NCBI RefSeq assembly: GCF_002127325.2
Contig: NC_035441.2
Span: forward strand, 51,836,663-51,900,662
DNA length: 64,000 nucleotides
Origin: Helianthus annuus
Lineage: Eukaryota; Streptophyta; Magnoliopsida; Asterales; Asteraceae
Direction: 5' to 3'
Every line of letters starts with the position of its first letter. Position 1 is the stretch's first letter. Positions 22,398 to 35,134 of this stretch are shown piece by piece. A program made the position numbers and the translations under genes. The notes beneath the pieces are model-generated. The model worked only from the letters and a program-made list of their open reading frames with translations. It had not been told where the DNA came from and searched no databases.

Positions 22398-25300
22398 CAC
22401 TACTAGAAAATTGGGTTTTTGCGACCGCATTTCCTGTTGCAAAATGGTCGCAATTGCCCTATTGCGACTGTTTTGCAACTGATCACGCGGTTGGAAAAAC
22501 ACTGGTCGCAATTGCCCAGTTGCGATGGTTTTGCAACCGCAACTATATTTTTGCAATCACATTATGCGACCATAAAAATCATCGCAAATATTGCGACCGC
22601 TGCTAGTTTCTAGATTTTTTTGCGACTGTATTACGACCGCAAACTTGCAACCGTTTTGTGACTGCAAATTTGCGACCAATTTGCGATTGCTAGCTTTTTA
22701 TAGACTTGCGACGTTTTTGCGACTACCTTGATAGCATTTATTTGGTTTCGGTTATTTTTTTATTTTAAACCTGCTATACATTTAATTCAAACATGTATGT
22801 AAATTTCAAATTGTATAAAACATTCCAGTTAAAATTACAAATCATAATGTCAAATACTAGAGTTATTCTAACTTAACAATTCAAAATAAAGTATGGTTTG
22901 AGACAGTCTTCAATGTTTGTGATCCTTTTGAGCATAATATCTTTCTCTGCCTTTTCGTTTTCTTTTGTTCAATCTTTCTTTCTCTTCTTGTTTTTCATGA
23001 TTTCCTTGACGATAGCGTTGAACTTTTATAGCTAAAGAATAAAGAAAAAAGTGCTTTATTAGAACAACAAAAAACAATTCTCCACTAGATTGATCAAATC
23101 CACAACAGGAAAAAAAGGAAGAACAACAAACACTGCATTTCATTATTCTTCAAAAATACCCTTTAGGCAACCATTATCTAATTATCACATCTTGAAAAAG
23201 CAAAAGCACGCCCAATCACTAACTTATGCAACTTGTTTCTAACCTATTGCAAATAATCAATGAAGGCACTCAGCCATTAAACGTCAAAAGCGGTAACACC
23301 TATTCATAAACAGCAATAGGATAACTATTGCCCTCTTTTTCCCTAAAAAAGGCGGAAAACTTACAAATACAAGCTCAAAATCGTGCAAATACCTAAATCC
23401 CTCTACATGTGACAAAAATACTTAAAAACGAACCAGGTAAAGGTAACCAAAATGTACCTACACATAAAAACTTGGTTGCAATTACATCAACAACTTTAAC
23501 TAAAGAAGGTAAATGAGCAGCAACAATAACAAATAAAATAAACTTACAATTAGTTCTAGGAAAGAGGCTCGGATCAGTTTAACAGACCACCGGTGGCCGG
23601 ATGGTTTAATGTCATGATGAATATTTTTGCTCTAACATTCGAATCCTTCGGAGACATGACAGTAAGTGAATAAAGCCTGTTGGAGTAAACACCATAATGT
23701 AGTATCTAGTTCCATTATTCAAGCTAGCTGTTTTAATCTGTACATAGATACAAAATCATAAAAATAAGAAGTATATACAAAATCCCAAAAAATAAACAGT
23801 TAGGGAGGAAGGAAACATGTGGCAATTCAAATAAGAATTACCTCTCGTGTTGAAACTGTTATCAAAAATTTATACGAGCACCTAAATGTAAGTGAAAAGT
23901 TAGCATGTGATAGCAAAAGACTAAAATACCAAGTAACCATTTTGTGAAACATGATGTACCCATAAAAAGGTGTTGATGTCAGTCGTTTCATTGCTCCCCG
24001 TAAGACATCGCTTGTTGCCTCAGACACATCTCCCCGTAAAACTTCCCATATAATATAATCTGATTATTTTAATAAAAAAAGATTTAAGAAGGCATATATA
24101 ATGAAGAAGCCAAAAATGCTTCATAACCAACTTGGCATCAACAACCCATATATCACAGTTGTAAGCATGTTCAATACTTTAATCAAAAGTTCGAATATCA
24201 TGAAACAAAACAAGCTATTGCTCGGATACTAGCATGAATCCTATAATGTGGTTTTCTAGTTGTTTGGTGACGATTAATCTCTTCCTTCAGCTAAATTTAT
24301 ATCAACGAGATAGACAAAGTTTATACCGAATTTGTACCAAAATCTGCCATCAATTAACCATAATCTGCATCGTGAGCGGAGTAATCAATTAACCAAAATT
24401 TGCGTTGTGAGCGGAGGAGTGGAGGTTGAAGCGGCCATCGATTAACCAGAATCTGTTTAAAATGATTTTTAGCCTATCAATTCACCATAAAACGTAACAT
24501 ATACTCATATAGTTCGAAATAAGAGTTTATAAAACATTAAATTGACAGTAAACCCTAATTAATCCTTGTGTAATGATGTATATAACTAACAAACATAAAA
24601 TATACTCACAATTCTAATTTTAACCTAAAATTAAACTCAATAACCTCACTTAAACCTTAGAAAACACAATTAAACAATAAAAACACTCACCGCTTTTCAA
24701 TTCCTGAAGAATCCGTCGTTTGTGAGAGCCTATGGTTGTAAGAATCATGGTTGTGAGAAGAATTCGCCGGTTGTGAGAGTCGCCAATGGGAGCCGTCGGT
24801 TGTGAAAGTCGCCGGTGTGAGAGCCGCCGGTTGTGAGAATCGCCGATGGATTCACAAAGATAGAGCGAGAGATGGAGATGGAACCCTAGATAAGAATTTG
24901 GGGGAAAATGCGGTGTTTTGCGATGTTATATTAGAACGGGCGGGGTATTTTTGGTGGGGAAGTCGCGAGATTTGGTGGTGGTAGTGGAAATGGAAAATGA
25001 GTTATTCACTAAAGTAAAAATGTTATTAGTAAATTCATATAAATTAAGTTGTACGTTGCTTTATTAAAATTAAAAAAAAAGTTAATAAAAATAAAGAAAT
25101 TACTTTATAATTTAATATGGATATGCAAACCATAAACTATATATATTTTTAATATTTTTTCAGACCGATATTTAAACCTTAATTTTGATACCGATTTGTA
25201 AGCCATAAACTATATATATTTTTTTCGTATTTGCGACCGCCTTAGACGGTCGCAACTTTTGTTGGTTTATATATTTTTCGTATTTGTGACCACTTTAAAC

Positions 25301-25537
25301 GATCGCAACATTTGTTTTTTATTTTTCTCGTACTTGTGACCGTTTTCCGACCACTTGTCAACTGATTCGCGACTGAAAAATGCGGTCACAAAATTTGCGA
25401 CCGTTTTTACGACCAAATTCGGATCGGTCTTTAAATTTGCAACTATTTTGGTTTTGGTCGCAAACCGGTTGCTAATTTTGCGACCGCTTTATGTAGGTCG
25501 GAAATTTTGATCGCAATTGCCTAGTTTTCTAGTAGTG
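22398..25537. mobile_element. non-autonomous CACTA (En/Spm) element
   Basis: Ends are CACTACTAGAAAA and, inverted, TTTTCTAGTAGTG, flanked by a 3-bp duplication GTA (22395-22397 and 25538-25540). The CACTA end and 3-bp duplication define the superfamily. Both subterminal regions (about 22419-22735 and 25225-25515) are packed with variants of TTGCGACCG in both orientations, the usual transposase-binding arrangement. The 2.4-kb middle has no transposase. It includes a short tandem GTTGTGAGAGTCGCC-type repeat near 24720-24850. Confidence 0.87.
24718..24850. repeat. tandem TTGTGAGAG(A)TCGCC-type repeat inside the CACTA element
   Basis: Six or so imperfect units of GGTTGTGAGA with TCGCC or GCCGCC spacers. 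No gene is supported over it. Confidence 0.55.
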
Positions 25538-25589
25538 GTATATAAACTGAACTTACAACAGATTGCTATTTACCTATTTGTTTGGTGTT

Positions 25590-25845
25590 TTTCCATCACT
25601 CAAAAGCTGCTATTATTGCCAATTGATCACCATGACCGCCATATAATGATGCCAGCAGCTGAGATTTAGCATCATTCGCTTCCGTTTTACCATCAGATGA
25701 CAATGGGTTGACGAAAGGCTATCTAAAGTCCTTTGCACAAGCTAAAATCAAAGCTGGGTCAAGGCAATTCACCGATATAGCAAAAAGAAGCATCTTGATT
25801 GTTAACGGGTGATCAAGAGGCCATTGAAGAGCTTCATGACAAAGA
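25590..25845 (-). pseudogene. DExH-box RNA helicase C-terminal exon fragment
   Basis: One minus-strand frame matches the region after the helicase core of plant DExH-box helicases: PLDHPLTIKMLLFAISVNCL, then DPALILACAKDFR, then (after a TAG replacing the usual Asp of RDPF) SQLLASLYGGHGDQLAIIAA and FE. Just past FE a TGA replaces the Cys of FECW. This part of the protein packs against the RecA domains of helicases that unwind RNA. Two stops and the lack of any flanking helicase exon make it a fragment. It abuts the CACTA element, so the rest may have been displaced. Confidence 0.7.
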
Positions 25846-26716
25846 ATTGAACAAAAAATGATCAGGAGCCCAGTAAGGCTGAAACAGCTGATCAAATTTA
25901 GCAGTAGCATTAGCAGAAAAGAACAATGATAGAAACAATGCAACAGCAACTAAAGATGACCAGAAGCAAATACCTTCTACCAACTTATTCAACATCATTA
26001 TGAGATTCTGGTCATAAAACACATACCAAATAATTTCACTCTGTCACATCTAGTGAGATATTAAGCACAAAAATAGTTCAACAACCTAATTTAGTAATGT
26101 TATGACATTTAAATATTATAAAACGTGTTTCCTTCGCATCATCGTCAATGTTTTCATCAACCAAATTTAGTTCGTCACCGTCATCTTCATCATCGTTGTT
26201 TAGGGATAACAAATAAACAACGTTACACAAAACTATGTTATAAACACACAATGACAAAAATCCACCAAAACTCCCTGAGTTTTCACGATAAAACATAGTA
26301 TATCTGCAGAAAGACAACAGCGATATAGAAAATCATGTTTTTGATACCCTTAATAAACACACACAAAAGTTATTCAATTCAAACAAGTCATTTGCATAAT
26401 TGACATAGGTTTATCACAGAACTATTATGAAACTTACAAAATTCATGTATTAATCACTAAAACTACAGAACAACATCACATAGGCCAAAGTTGGTACAAA
26501 TTAAACATACAAAAACAATTACTTTAAATCAAACAAATATCACAATTCCTATGACAAAAACCGCAGATCAGAATTAAAAACACGTATAACGCACATCAGA
26601 TTCGCATAAAACCCCAAAATTACAACAGAAACCCTAAAAAACATTAAACACCGTATAATGTTTGTCATCGTAAAACGAAAAGGACAAAATAGAAAGAAAT
26701 TGGGGATTTTGTTAAC
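25846..26716. other. noncoding stretch with short uninformative frames
   Basis: The minus strand has a short acidic run (NNDDEDDGDELNLVDEN, near 26150-26205), which could be an exon but has no clear splice partners. The rest is AT-rich. Nothing further is supported. Confidence 0.35.
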
Positions 26717-26785
26717 CTTAGCAAACGATTTGGGAGTCTTGTTGACCGCCGGTGATCCGCTTGCAGCATCTTTCTCTTTCTCCAT
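26717..26785 (-). other. possible first exon, unrecognised gene
   Basis: An ATG at 26785 opens 23 codons (MEKEKDAASGSPAVNKTPKS and three more) ending AAG before a GTTAAC donor. The upstream sequence on that strand has a partial tandem duplication of the CTATGGAGAAAGAGAAAGA block (26768-26855). The protein is too short to name. It could belong to either neighbouring gene relic. Confidence 0.25.
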
Positions 26786-26906
26786 AGTAGCCGAGTCTCC
26801 TCACATGTGTGTCCGACGGATCTCTCTTTCTCTTTCTCCATAGTAGCTGAGTCTCCATAAAACCAAATTTCTCTTTCTCTCCTGTCATTTAAACATTGTT
26901 TTGTGT

Positions 26907-27110
26907 ATTGCAAAGCCACAAATGAAGGGAAAATTCAAATCATAATGAATCTTATTGGCTTGAAGAGAGTTTGATAGCCAATGACAAGTCCGTAGCTGCA
27001 AAAGTGCTTTCAAGAACAAGTGAATTTTTTAAGTTTCTCATGTCAAATTTTGAAGCAAATGTGTCTATCACATTTGCAGCTACGGACTTGTCATCAGCTA
27101 TCACACTCTG
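26907..27110. repeat. A hinge 1 (left end of the array)
   Basis: A 45-50 bp block with AGTCCGTAGCTGCAAA is followed by a spacer of about 85 bp and then its inverted copy TTTGCAGCTACGGACTTGTC. The left side stops after about 40 bp of arm homology (TTGCAAAGCCACAAATGAAG), so the array begins here. Confidence 0.8.
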
Positions 27111-28345
27111 TTCAACCCAATAAGATTCATTATGGTTTAAATTTTCTCTTCATTTGTAGTTTTGCAAAATAGACAGTACTTTAAAAGCAGATAATGTCTC
27201 CTCATATAGAGCTTTGCAAAACTCCCTTAACCTCTGGGGAATATTTTCTTGTTTGATGACCTAAACATAGTTCATTGAGTCACTAGACACCTTCAAATAT
27301 CTTTGATCATTATTATAATAAAAGAATTAGATATTCTAATACTAAGATACACAAGAACAATGCATATACTCTTAGCCGCTATATTTGTATATATTTCAGG
27401 GATATATATATATCTTTATTATTTATTGGTAATGTATTCATTATAGGATTGTATTTCCTTATTTAGAGATAGGGTTGACATTATGCATTATGTAAAGATC
27501 ATCAAAATATTACCATGAACACTTTCCTATACTTCTTTTCTTAATTCAATAGTCTAAAAAGTGTTGAAATTTAAAAACCACTTGCAGTTTAATTAACCTC
27601 GCAAGCAATTGACATGGTATTAGTTTCCTCTAGCTCTGTTTGTAGAGCAGCTCCCCCAGAATCCTATTACAACACACACACTCAAATTGCAGCATACATC
27701 GTTGTGTGAGTGCGAGGGTAAGGATCTGATTACCTACTCAGTTCCTTTATTAACTTATTTCAAAGCCGCCGCTAAGGATTTAAACACCAAGCCGGTTACG
27801 GGTTCAATATAATACTACACAAGCCCATGGTAATGGGTAAGTTACAACAACTATGATAAATTTATCATCTTAAAATCTTTTGGCTGCTACTTTTAATACA
27901 ACTTAAGCAATTTGAAATTACCGTGTCTTTGTATCCTGCACAGTTGCGTTTTACTTTCGTTTTCCAATCTGGTGGAAGGGTGCGATCAGACGCCTTCAAT
28001 AACTGCAATAACAAATGGCATTAGTATATGCAGACCTCATTTAAGAACAGGTGACAAAGTATGAGTCAAACCAAATAAGGACTACATTACCAGATATCTT
28101 TCAACAACCTCCTTGAGGGATCTAAGTCGTGTATTGGTTCTTGTTTCAATATAATACTACACAAGTGCATGATAAGTTACAACTACAATAAACTTATCAC
28201 CTTTTGGCTACTATTTTAAATAAAACTTTTAAGTAATCTGAAATTACCTTGTCTATGACACGTCAATTAGAGCGTGGTATTTCTTTCATCACCCATCCTG
28301 GTGGAAGGGTGCCAACTTCTTGAGACACCTTCAATAATAGATGGC
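27111..28345 (-). pseudogene. array arm 1: two-MBD gene fragment
   Basis: Minus-strand copy of the six-block unit described in full at arm 2. The exon encoding the LPPGW motif is near 28255-28330 and keeps TGG there, with the acceptor side running into the B hinge. The block ending in KQVNKGTE carries the stop that all arms share (27735 region). No protein can be made from the arm as it stands. Confidence 0.7.
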
Positions 28346-28904
28346 ATTAGTGTTGGCCGTCATCGTCGTCGTCATCCTCATCCTCATCCTCATCCTCATC
28401 CTCATCTTCATCCTCCTCCTCCTCCTCCTCCTCCTCCTCCTCGTCCTCGTCCTCGTCATCCTCCTCCTCATCCTCATCCGCATCCTCATCCTCCTCCTCC
28501 TCCTCCTCATCCTCCCCCCCCTCCCCCTCGTCATCCTCATCGCCATCCTCATCGTTATCGTCATCGTCATCGTCATCATCATACTCAGTAAATCCCACCA
28601 ATAGCAAAGCTAAGGTAGGGTCTAAGGAGGGTAAGATGTAGACAACCTTACCTCTACACCGTATGTAGACAGCCTTACCTCTACCCCGTATGTAGACAGC
28701 TTTACCTCTACCCCATAAGAATAGAGAGGCTGCTTCCGGTGAGACCCCTGGCTCGATAGTAGTTTTGCAGCAGGTCTTGGACAAATGCCGATTAGTGCAT
28801 GTACCCAAGGTTTAAAAGAACGGAAACGCTTTTCGAGACGTTTTCCCACCGCCTCATGAGGCGTATGCCTCGAGGTGGAACTAGGCACGACGATGACGAC
28901 TCAA
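28346..28904. repeat. B hinge 1: trinucleotide microsatellite plus SINE-like repeat
   Basis: A TCATCG/TCCTCC microsatellite (about 28358-28583) leads into the SINE-like blocks (28588-28775), whose GTATGTAGACAGCCTTACCT segment is present in three tandem copies. A palindrome-rich tail (CGCCTCATGAGGCG near 28850) completes the spacer between arms 1 and 2. Long acidic, His/Pro or Leu/Ile frames across it are artefacts of the microsatellite. Confidence 0.8.
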
Positions 28905-29816
28905 CACTAATGCCATCTATGATTACAGGTTTCTCAAGAAGTTGGCACCCTTCCACCAGGATAGGTGATGAAAGAAATGCCACGCTCTAATGGACGTGTC
29001 ATAGACAAGGTAATTTCAGATTACTTAAAAGTTTTATTTAAAGTAGTAGCCAAAAGGTGATAAGTTTATTGTAGTTGTAATTTATCATGCACTTGTGTAG
29101 TATTATTTTGAAACAAGAACCAATACACGGCTTAGATGCCTCAAGGAGGTTGAAAGATATCTGGTAATGTAGTTCTTATTTGGTTTGACTCATACTTTGT
29201 CACATGTTCTTAAATGAGGTCTGCATATATTAATGCCATTTGTTATTGCAGGCATCTGATCGCACCCTTCCACCAGATTGGAGGACGAAAGTAAAACACA
29301 ACTGTGCAGAATGCAAAGACACGGTAATTTCAAATTGCTTAAGTTGTATTAAAAGTAGCAGCCAAAAGATTTAAAGAAGATAAGTTTATCATAGTTGTTG
29401 TAACTTATCAATTACCATGGGCTTGTGTAGTATTATATTGAACCCGTAACCAGCCTTGTGTTTAAATCCTTAGCGGCGGCTTTGAAACAAGTCAATAAAG
29501 GAACTGAGTAGGTAATCAGATCCTTACCCTTGCACTCGCACAATGATGTATGCTACAATTTGAATGTGTGTGTGTTATAATAGGATTCTGGGGAAGCTGC
29601 CCTACAAACAGAGCTAGAGGAAACTAATACCAAGTCAATTGCTTGCGAGGTTAGTCAAACTGCAAGTGGTTTTTAAATTTCAATACTTTTTAGTCTATTG
29701 AATTAAGAAAAGAAGTATAGGAAAGTGTTCATGGTATTACTTTGATTATCTTTACATAATGCATAATGTCAACCCTATCTCTAAATAAGGAAATACAATC
29801 CTGTAATCAATAATAA

Positions 29817-29882
<66 letters not shown>

Positions 29883-30175
29883 GAAATATATACAAATATA
29901 TCGGCTAAGAGTATATGCATTGTTCTAGTGTATCTTAGTATTAGCATATGTAATACTTTTAGTATAATAATGAGCAAAGATACTTGAATTTGTCTAGTGA
30001 CTCAACGATTTGGTCATCAAAAAGGAAAATATTCCCCAGATGTTGAGGGAGTTTTGCAAAGCTCTAAATGAGGAAACATTATCTGCTTTTAAGGGACCGT
30101 CTACTTTGCAAAGCCACAAATGAAGGGAAAATTGAAATCATAATGAATCTTATTGGCTTGAACAGAGTGTGATAG
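28905..30175 (+). pseudogene. array arm 2: two-MBD gene fragment (reference arm)
   Basis: Six exon-like blocks lie in order on the plus strand: 28929-29009, 29101-29163, 29252-29323, 29431-29511, 29584-29649 and 30025-30093. Most have AG acceptors and GT donors, and block lengths are multiples of three. Blocks 1-2 give one MBD (EVGTLPPG-stop-VMKEMPRSNGR, then YYFETRTNTRLRCLKEVERYL, joined at DK/YY). Blocks 3-4 give a second (ASDRTLPPDWRTKVK, then YYIEPVTSLVFKSLAAALKQ). MBDs bind methylated CpG in the nucleus. TGG of the first LPPGW is TAG (28962-28964), block 4 ends in TAG, and the last donor reads GG. A pure TA run occupies 29818-29878. The paired-MBD layout recalls MBD13-like plant proteins; that assignment is tentative. 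Confidence 0.72.
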
Positions 30176-30265
30176 CCGATCACAAGTCCGTAGCTTCAAA
30201 AGTGCTTTCAAGAACAAGTGAATTTTTTAAGTTTCTTATGTCAAATTTTGAAGCAAATGTGTTTA
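30176..30265. repeat. A hinge 2
   Basis: Spacer between arms 2 and 3, flanked by GTCCGTAGCT and its inverse AGCTACGGAC. It reads TTCAAAAGTG where hinge 1 has TGCAAAAGTG. Confidence 0.75.
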
Positions 30266-31535
30266 TCACATTTGCAGCTACGGACTTGTCATCAGCTATC
30301 ACACTCTGTTCAACCCAATAAGATTCATTATGGTTTAAATTTTCCCTTCATTTGTAGTTTTGCAAAATAGACAGTACTTTAAAAGCAGATAATGTCTCCT
30401 CATATAGAGCTTTGCAAAACTCCCTTAACCTCTGGGGAATATTTTCTTGTTTGATGACCTAAACATAGTTCATTGAGTCACTAGACACCTTCAAATATCT
30501 TTGATCATTATTATAATAAAAGAATTAGATATTCTAATACTAAGATACACAAGAACAATGCATATACTCTTAGCCGCTATATTTGTATATATTTCAGGGA
30601 TATATATATCTTTATTATTTATTGGTAATGTATTCATTATAGGATTGTATTTCCTTATTTAGAGATAGGGTTGACATTATGCATTATGTAAAGATCATCA
30701 AAATATTACCATGAACACTTTCCTATACTTCTTTTCTTAATTCAATAGTCTAAAAAGTGTTGAAATTTAAAAACCACTTGCAGTTTAATTAACCTCGCAA
30801 GCAATTGACATGGTATTAGTTTCCTCTAGCTCTGTTTGTAGAGCAGCTCCCCCAGAATCCTATTACAACACACACACTCAAATTGCAGCATACATCGTTG
30901 TGTGAGTGCGAGGGTAAGGATCTGATTACCTACTCAGTTCCTTTATTAACTTATTTCAATGCCGCCGCTAAGGATTTAAACACCAAGCCGGTTACGGGTT
31001 CAATATAATACTACACAAGCCCATGGTAATTGGTAAGTTACAACAACTATGATAAATTTATCATCTTAAAATCTTTTGGCTGCTACTTTTAATACAACTT
31101 AAGCAATTTGAAATTACCGTGTCTTTGTATCCTGCACAGTTGCGTTTTACTTTCGTTTTCCAATCTGGTGGAAGGGTGCGATCAGACGCCTGCAATAACT
31201 GCAATAACAAATGGCATTAGTATATGCAGACCTCATTTAAGAACAGGTGACAAAGTATGAATCAAACCAAATAAGGACTACATTACCAGATATCTTTCAA
31301 CCTCCTTGAGGGATCTAAGTCGTGTATTGGTTCTTGTTTCAATATAATACTACACAAGTGCATGATAAGTTACAACTACAATAAACTTATCACCTTTTGG
31401 CTACTATTTTAAATAAAACTTTTAAGTAATCTGAAATTACCTTGTCTATGACACGTCAATTAGAGCGTGGTATTTCTTTCATCACCCATCCTGGTGGAAG
31501 GGTGCCAACTTCTTGAGACACCTTCAATAATAGAT
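30266..31535 (-). pseudogene. array arm 3: two-MBD gene fragment
   Basis: Nearly identical to arm 1 over its length (for example the same CAATGCCGCCGC versus CAAAGCCGCCGC single change near 30958), so it is a recent duplicate. The block order is the reverse complement of arm 2. The shared stop at the end of block 4 is present near 30930. Confidence 0.7.
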
Positions 31536-32094
31536 GGCATTAGTGTTGGCCGTCATCGTCGTCGTCATCCTCATCCTCATCCTCATCCTCATCTTCATCC
31601 TCCTCCTCCTCCTCCTCCTCCTCCTCGTCCTCGTCATCCTCCTCCTCATCCTCATCCGCATCCTCATCCTCCTCCTCCTCCTCCTCCTCCTCCTCCTCAT
31701 CCTCCCCCCTCCCCCTCGTCATCCTCATCGCCATCCTCATCGTTATCGTCATCGTCATCGTCATCATCATACTCAGTAAATCCCACCAATAGCAAAGCTA
31801 AGGTAGGGTCTAAGGAGGGTAAGATGTAGACAACCTTACCTCTACACCGTATGTAGACAGCCTTACCTCTACCCCGTATGTAGACAGCTTTACCTCTACC
31901 CCGTAAGAATAGAGAGGCTGCTTCCGGTGAGACCCCTGGCTCGATAGTAGTTTTGCAGCAAGTCTTGGACAAATGCCGATTAGTGCATGTACCCAAGGTT
32001 TAAAAGAACGGAAACACTTTTCGAGACGTTTTCCCACCGCCTCATGAGGCATATGCCTCGAGGTGGAACTAGGCACGACGATGACGACTCAACA
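31536..32094. repeat. B hinge 2
   Basis: Same make-up as B hinge 1, with the microsatellite (about 31552-31773) reorganised: fewer TCATCC units in the first run and more TCC units in the second. The SINE-like part (31777-31965) matches hinge 1 except for a few bases. Confidence 0.8.
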
Positions 32095-33320
32095 CTAATG
32101 CCATCTATGATTACAGGTTTCTCAAGAAGTTGGCACCCTTCCACCAGGATAGGTGATGAAAGAAATGCCACGCTCTAATGGACGTGTCATAGACAAGGTA
32201 ATTTCAGATTACTTAAAAGTTTTATTTAAAGTAGTAGCCAAAAGGTGATAAGTTTATTGGAGTTGTAATTTATCATGCACTTGTGTAGTATTATTTTGAA
32301 ACAAGAACCAATACACGGCTTAGATGCCTCAAGGAGGTTGAAAGATATCTGGTAATGTAGTTCTTATTTGGTTTGACTCATACTTTGTCACATGTTCTTA
32401 AATGAGGTCTGCATATATTAATGCCATTTGTTATTGCAGGCATCTGATCGCACCCTTCCACCAGATTGGAGGACGAAAGTAAAACACAACTGTGCAGAAT
32501 GCAAAGACACGGTAATTTCAAATTGCTTAAGTTGTATTAAAAGTAGCAGCCAAAAGATTTAAAGAAGATAAGTTTATCATAGTTGTTGTAACTTATCAAT
32601 TACCATGGGCTTGTGTAGTATTATATTGAACCCGTAACCAGCCTTGTGTTTAAATCCTTAGCGGCGGCTTTGAAACAAGTTAATAAAGGAACTGAGTAGG
32701 TAATCAGATCCTTACCCTCGCACTCGCACAATGATGTATGCTACAATTTGAATGTGTGTGTGTTATAATAGGATTCTGGGGAAGCTGCCCTACAAACAGA
32801 GCTAGAGGAAACTAATACCAAGTCAATTGCTTGCGAGGTTAGTCAAACTGCAAGTGGTTTTTAAATTTCAATACTTTTTAGTCTATTGAATTAAGAAAAG
32901 AAGTATAGGAAAGTGTTCATGGTATTACTTTGATTATCTTTACATAATGCATAATGTCAACCCTATCTCTAAATAAGGAAATACAATCCTGTAATCAATA
33001 ATAAAGATATATATATATATATATCCCTGAAATATATACAAATATATCGGCTAAGAGTATATGCATTGTTCTAGTGAATCTTAGTATTAGCATATGTAAT
33101 ACTTTTAGTATAATAATGAGCAAAGATACTTGAATTTGTCTAGTGACTCAACGATTTGGTCATCAAAAAGGAAAATATTCCCCAGATGTTGAGGGAGTTT
33201 TGCAAAGCTCTAAATGAGGAAACATTATCTGCTTTTAAGGGACCGTCTACTTTGCAAAGCCACAAATGAAGGGAAAATTGAAATCATAATGAATCTTATT
33301 GGCTTGAACAGAGTGTGATA
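32095..33320 (+). pseudogene. array arm 4: two-MBD gene fragment
   Basis: Closest copy of arm 2, sharing the private TAG in the first LPPGW motif, the lost GT donor after the last block and the TGCAGAATGCAAAGACACGG variant end of block 3. The TA run is much shorter (33007-33025). This pairing of arm 2 with arm 4 and arm 1 with arm 3 shows that a whole 3.2-kb unit was duplicated. Confidence 0.7.
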
Positions 33321-33415
33321 GCCGATCACAAGTCCGTAGCTGCAAAAGTGCTTTCAAGAACAAGTGAATTTTTTAAGTTTCTTATGTCAAATTTTGAAGC
33401 AAATGTGTTTATAAC
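33321..33415. repeat. A hinge 3
   Basis: Same structure as hinge 2 with small changes (TTTATAACATTTGC for TTTATCACATTTGC). Confidence 0.75.
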
Positions 33416-34685
33416 ATTTGCAGCTACGGACTTGTCTTCAGCTATCACACTCTGTTCAAGCCAATAAGATTCATTATGATTTGAATTTTCCCTTCATTTG
33501 TGGCTTTGCAACGTAGACGGTACCTTAAAAGCAGATAATGTCTCCTCATTTAGAGCTTTGCAAAACTCCCTCAACCTCTGGGGAATATTTTCCTGTTTGA
33601 TGAACAAAACATAGTTCATTGAGTCACTAGACAAATTCAAGTATCTTTGATCATTATTATACTAAAAGAATTACAGATGCTAATACTAAGATACACAAGA
33701 ACAATGCATATACTCTTTGCCGATATATTTGTATATATTTCAGGGATATATATATATATATCTTTACTATTGATTGGTAATGTATTCATTACAGGATTGT
33801 ATTTCCTTATTTAGAGATAGGGTTGACATTATGCATTATGTAAAGATAATCAAAATAATACCATGAACACTTTCCTATACTTCTTTTCTTAATTCAATAG
33901 ACTAAAAAGTATTGAAATTTAAAAACCACTTACAGTTTGACTAACCTCGCAAGCAATTGACCTGGTATTAGATGCCTCTACCTCTGTTTGTAGGGCAGCT
34001 CCCCAGAATCCTATTACAACACACACATTCAAATTGCAGCATACATCGTTGTGTGAGTGCGAAGGTAAGGATCTGATTACCTACTCAGTTCCTTTATTAA
34101 CTTGTTTGAAAGCCGCCGCTAAGGATATAAACACCAGGCCGGTTACGAGTTCAATATAATACTACACAAGCCCATGGTAATTGGTAAGTTACAACAACTA
34201 TGAGAAATTTATCATCTTTAAATCTTTTGGCTGCTAATTTTAATACAACTTAAGCAATTTGAAATTACCGTGTTTTTGCGTCCTGCACAGTTGCGTTTTA
34301 CTTTCATCTTCCAATCTGGTGGAAGGGTGCGATCAGACGCCTGCAATAACTGCAAAACAAATGGCATTAGTATATGCAGACCTCATTTAAGAACATGTGA
34401 CAAAGTATGAGTCAAACCAAATAAGGACTACATTATCAGATATCTTTCAACCTCCTTGAGGGATCTAAGCCGTGTATTGGTTCTTGTTTCAATATAATAC
34501 TACACAAGTGCATGATAAGTAACAACTACAATAAACTTATCACCTTTTGGCTACTACTTTAAATAAAACTTTTAATTAATCTGAAATTACCTTGTCTATG
34601 ACACATCAATTAGAGCGTGGTATTTCTTTCATCACCCATCCTGGTGGAAGGGTGCCAACTTCTTCAGACACCTTCAATAATAGAT
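33416..34685 (-). pseudogene. array arm 5: two-MBD gene fragment
   Basis: More diverged from arms 1-4. On the minus strand the last block keeps an AAGGTACCG donor, unlike arms 2 and 4. The first LPPGW tryptophan is intact (CACCCATCCTGG on the plus strand near 34640). The shared block-4 stop is present near 34080. Confidence 0.7.
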
Positions 34686-35134
34686 GGCGTTAGTGTTGTT
34701 CGTCGTCCTCGTCATCGTCATCCTCATCCTCATCGTCATCCTCATCGTCTTCCTCATCGTCATCCACCTCCTCCTCGTCCTCGTCCTCCTCGTCCTCCTC
34801 CTCCTCGTCGTCGTCGTCATACTCTGTAAATCCCACCAATAGAAAAGCTAAGGTAGGATCTAAGGAGGGTAAGATGTAGACAACCTTACCTCTACCCGTA
34901 TGTAGACATCCTTACCTCCACCCCGTATGTAGACAGCCTTACCTTTACCCCGTAAGAATAGAGAGGCTGCTTCCAGTGAGACCCCCGGCTCAATAATAGT
35001 TTTCCATCAAGCCTTGGACAAATGCCGATTAGTGCATGTACCCAAGGTTTAAAAGAACGGAAACGCTTTTCGAGGCGTTTTCCCTCCGCCTCACGAAGCA
35101 TATGCCTCGACGACGACGACGACCCAACACTAAT
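34686..35134. repeat. B hinge 3
   Basis: Shorter microsatellite with GTC units mixed in (34698-34823). SINE-like blocks at 34829-35000 read CAGTGAGACCCCCGGCTC, closest to the stand-alone copy at 21765. The tail has a CGACGACGACGAC run. Confidence 0.8.

Noticed and set aside
28274..28808. Long frames rich in His/Pro, Leu/Ile, Arg/Met or Asp/Glu (also at 31467-31996, 34617-34829, 37672-38227)
   Set aside because: They exist in every frame of trinucleotide microsatellites, so the openness comes from the repeat and not from coding selection.
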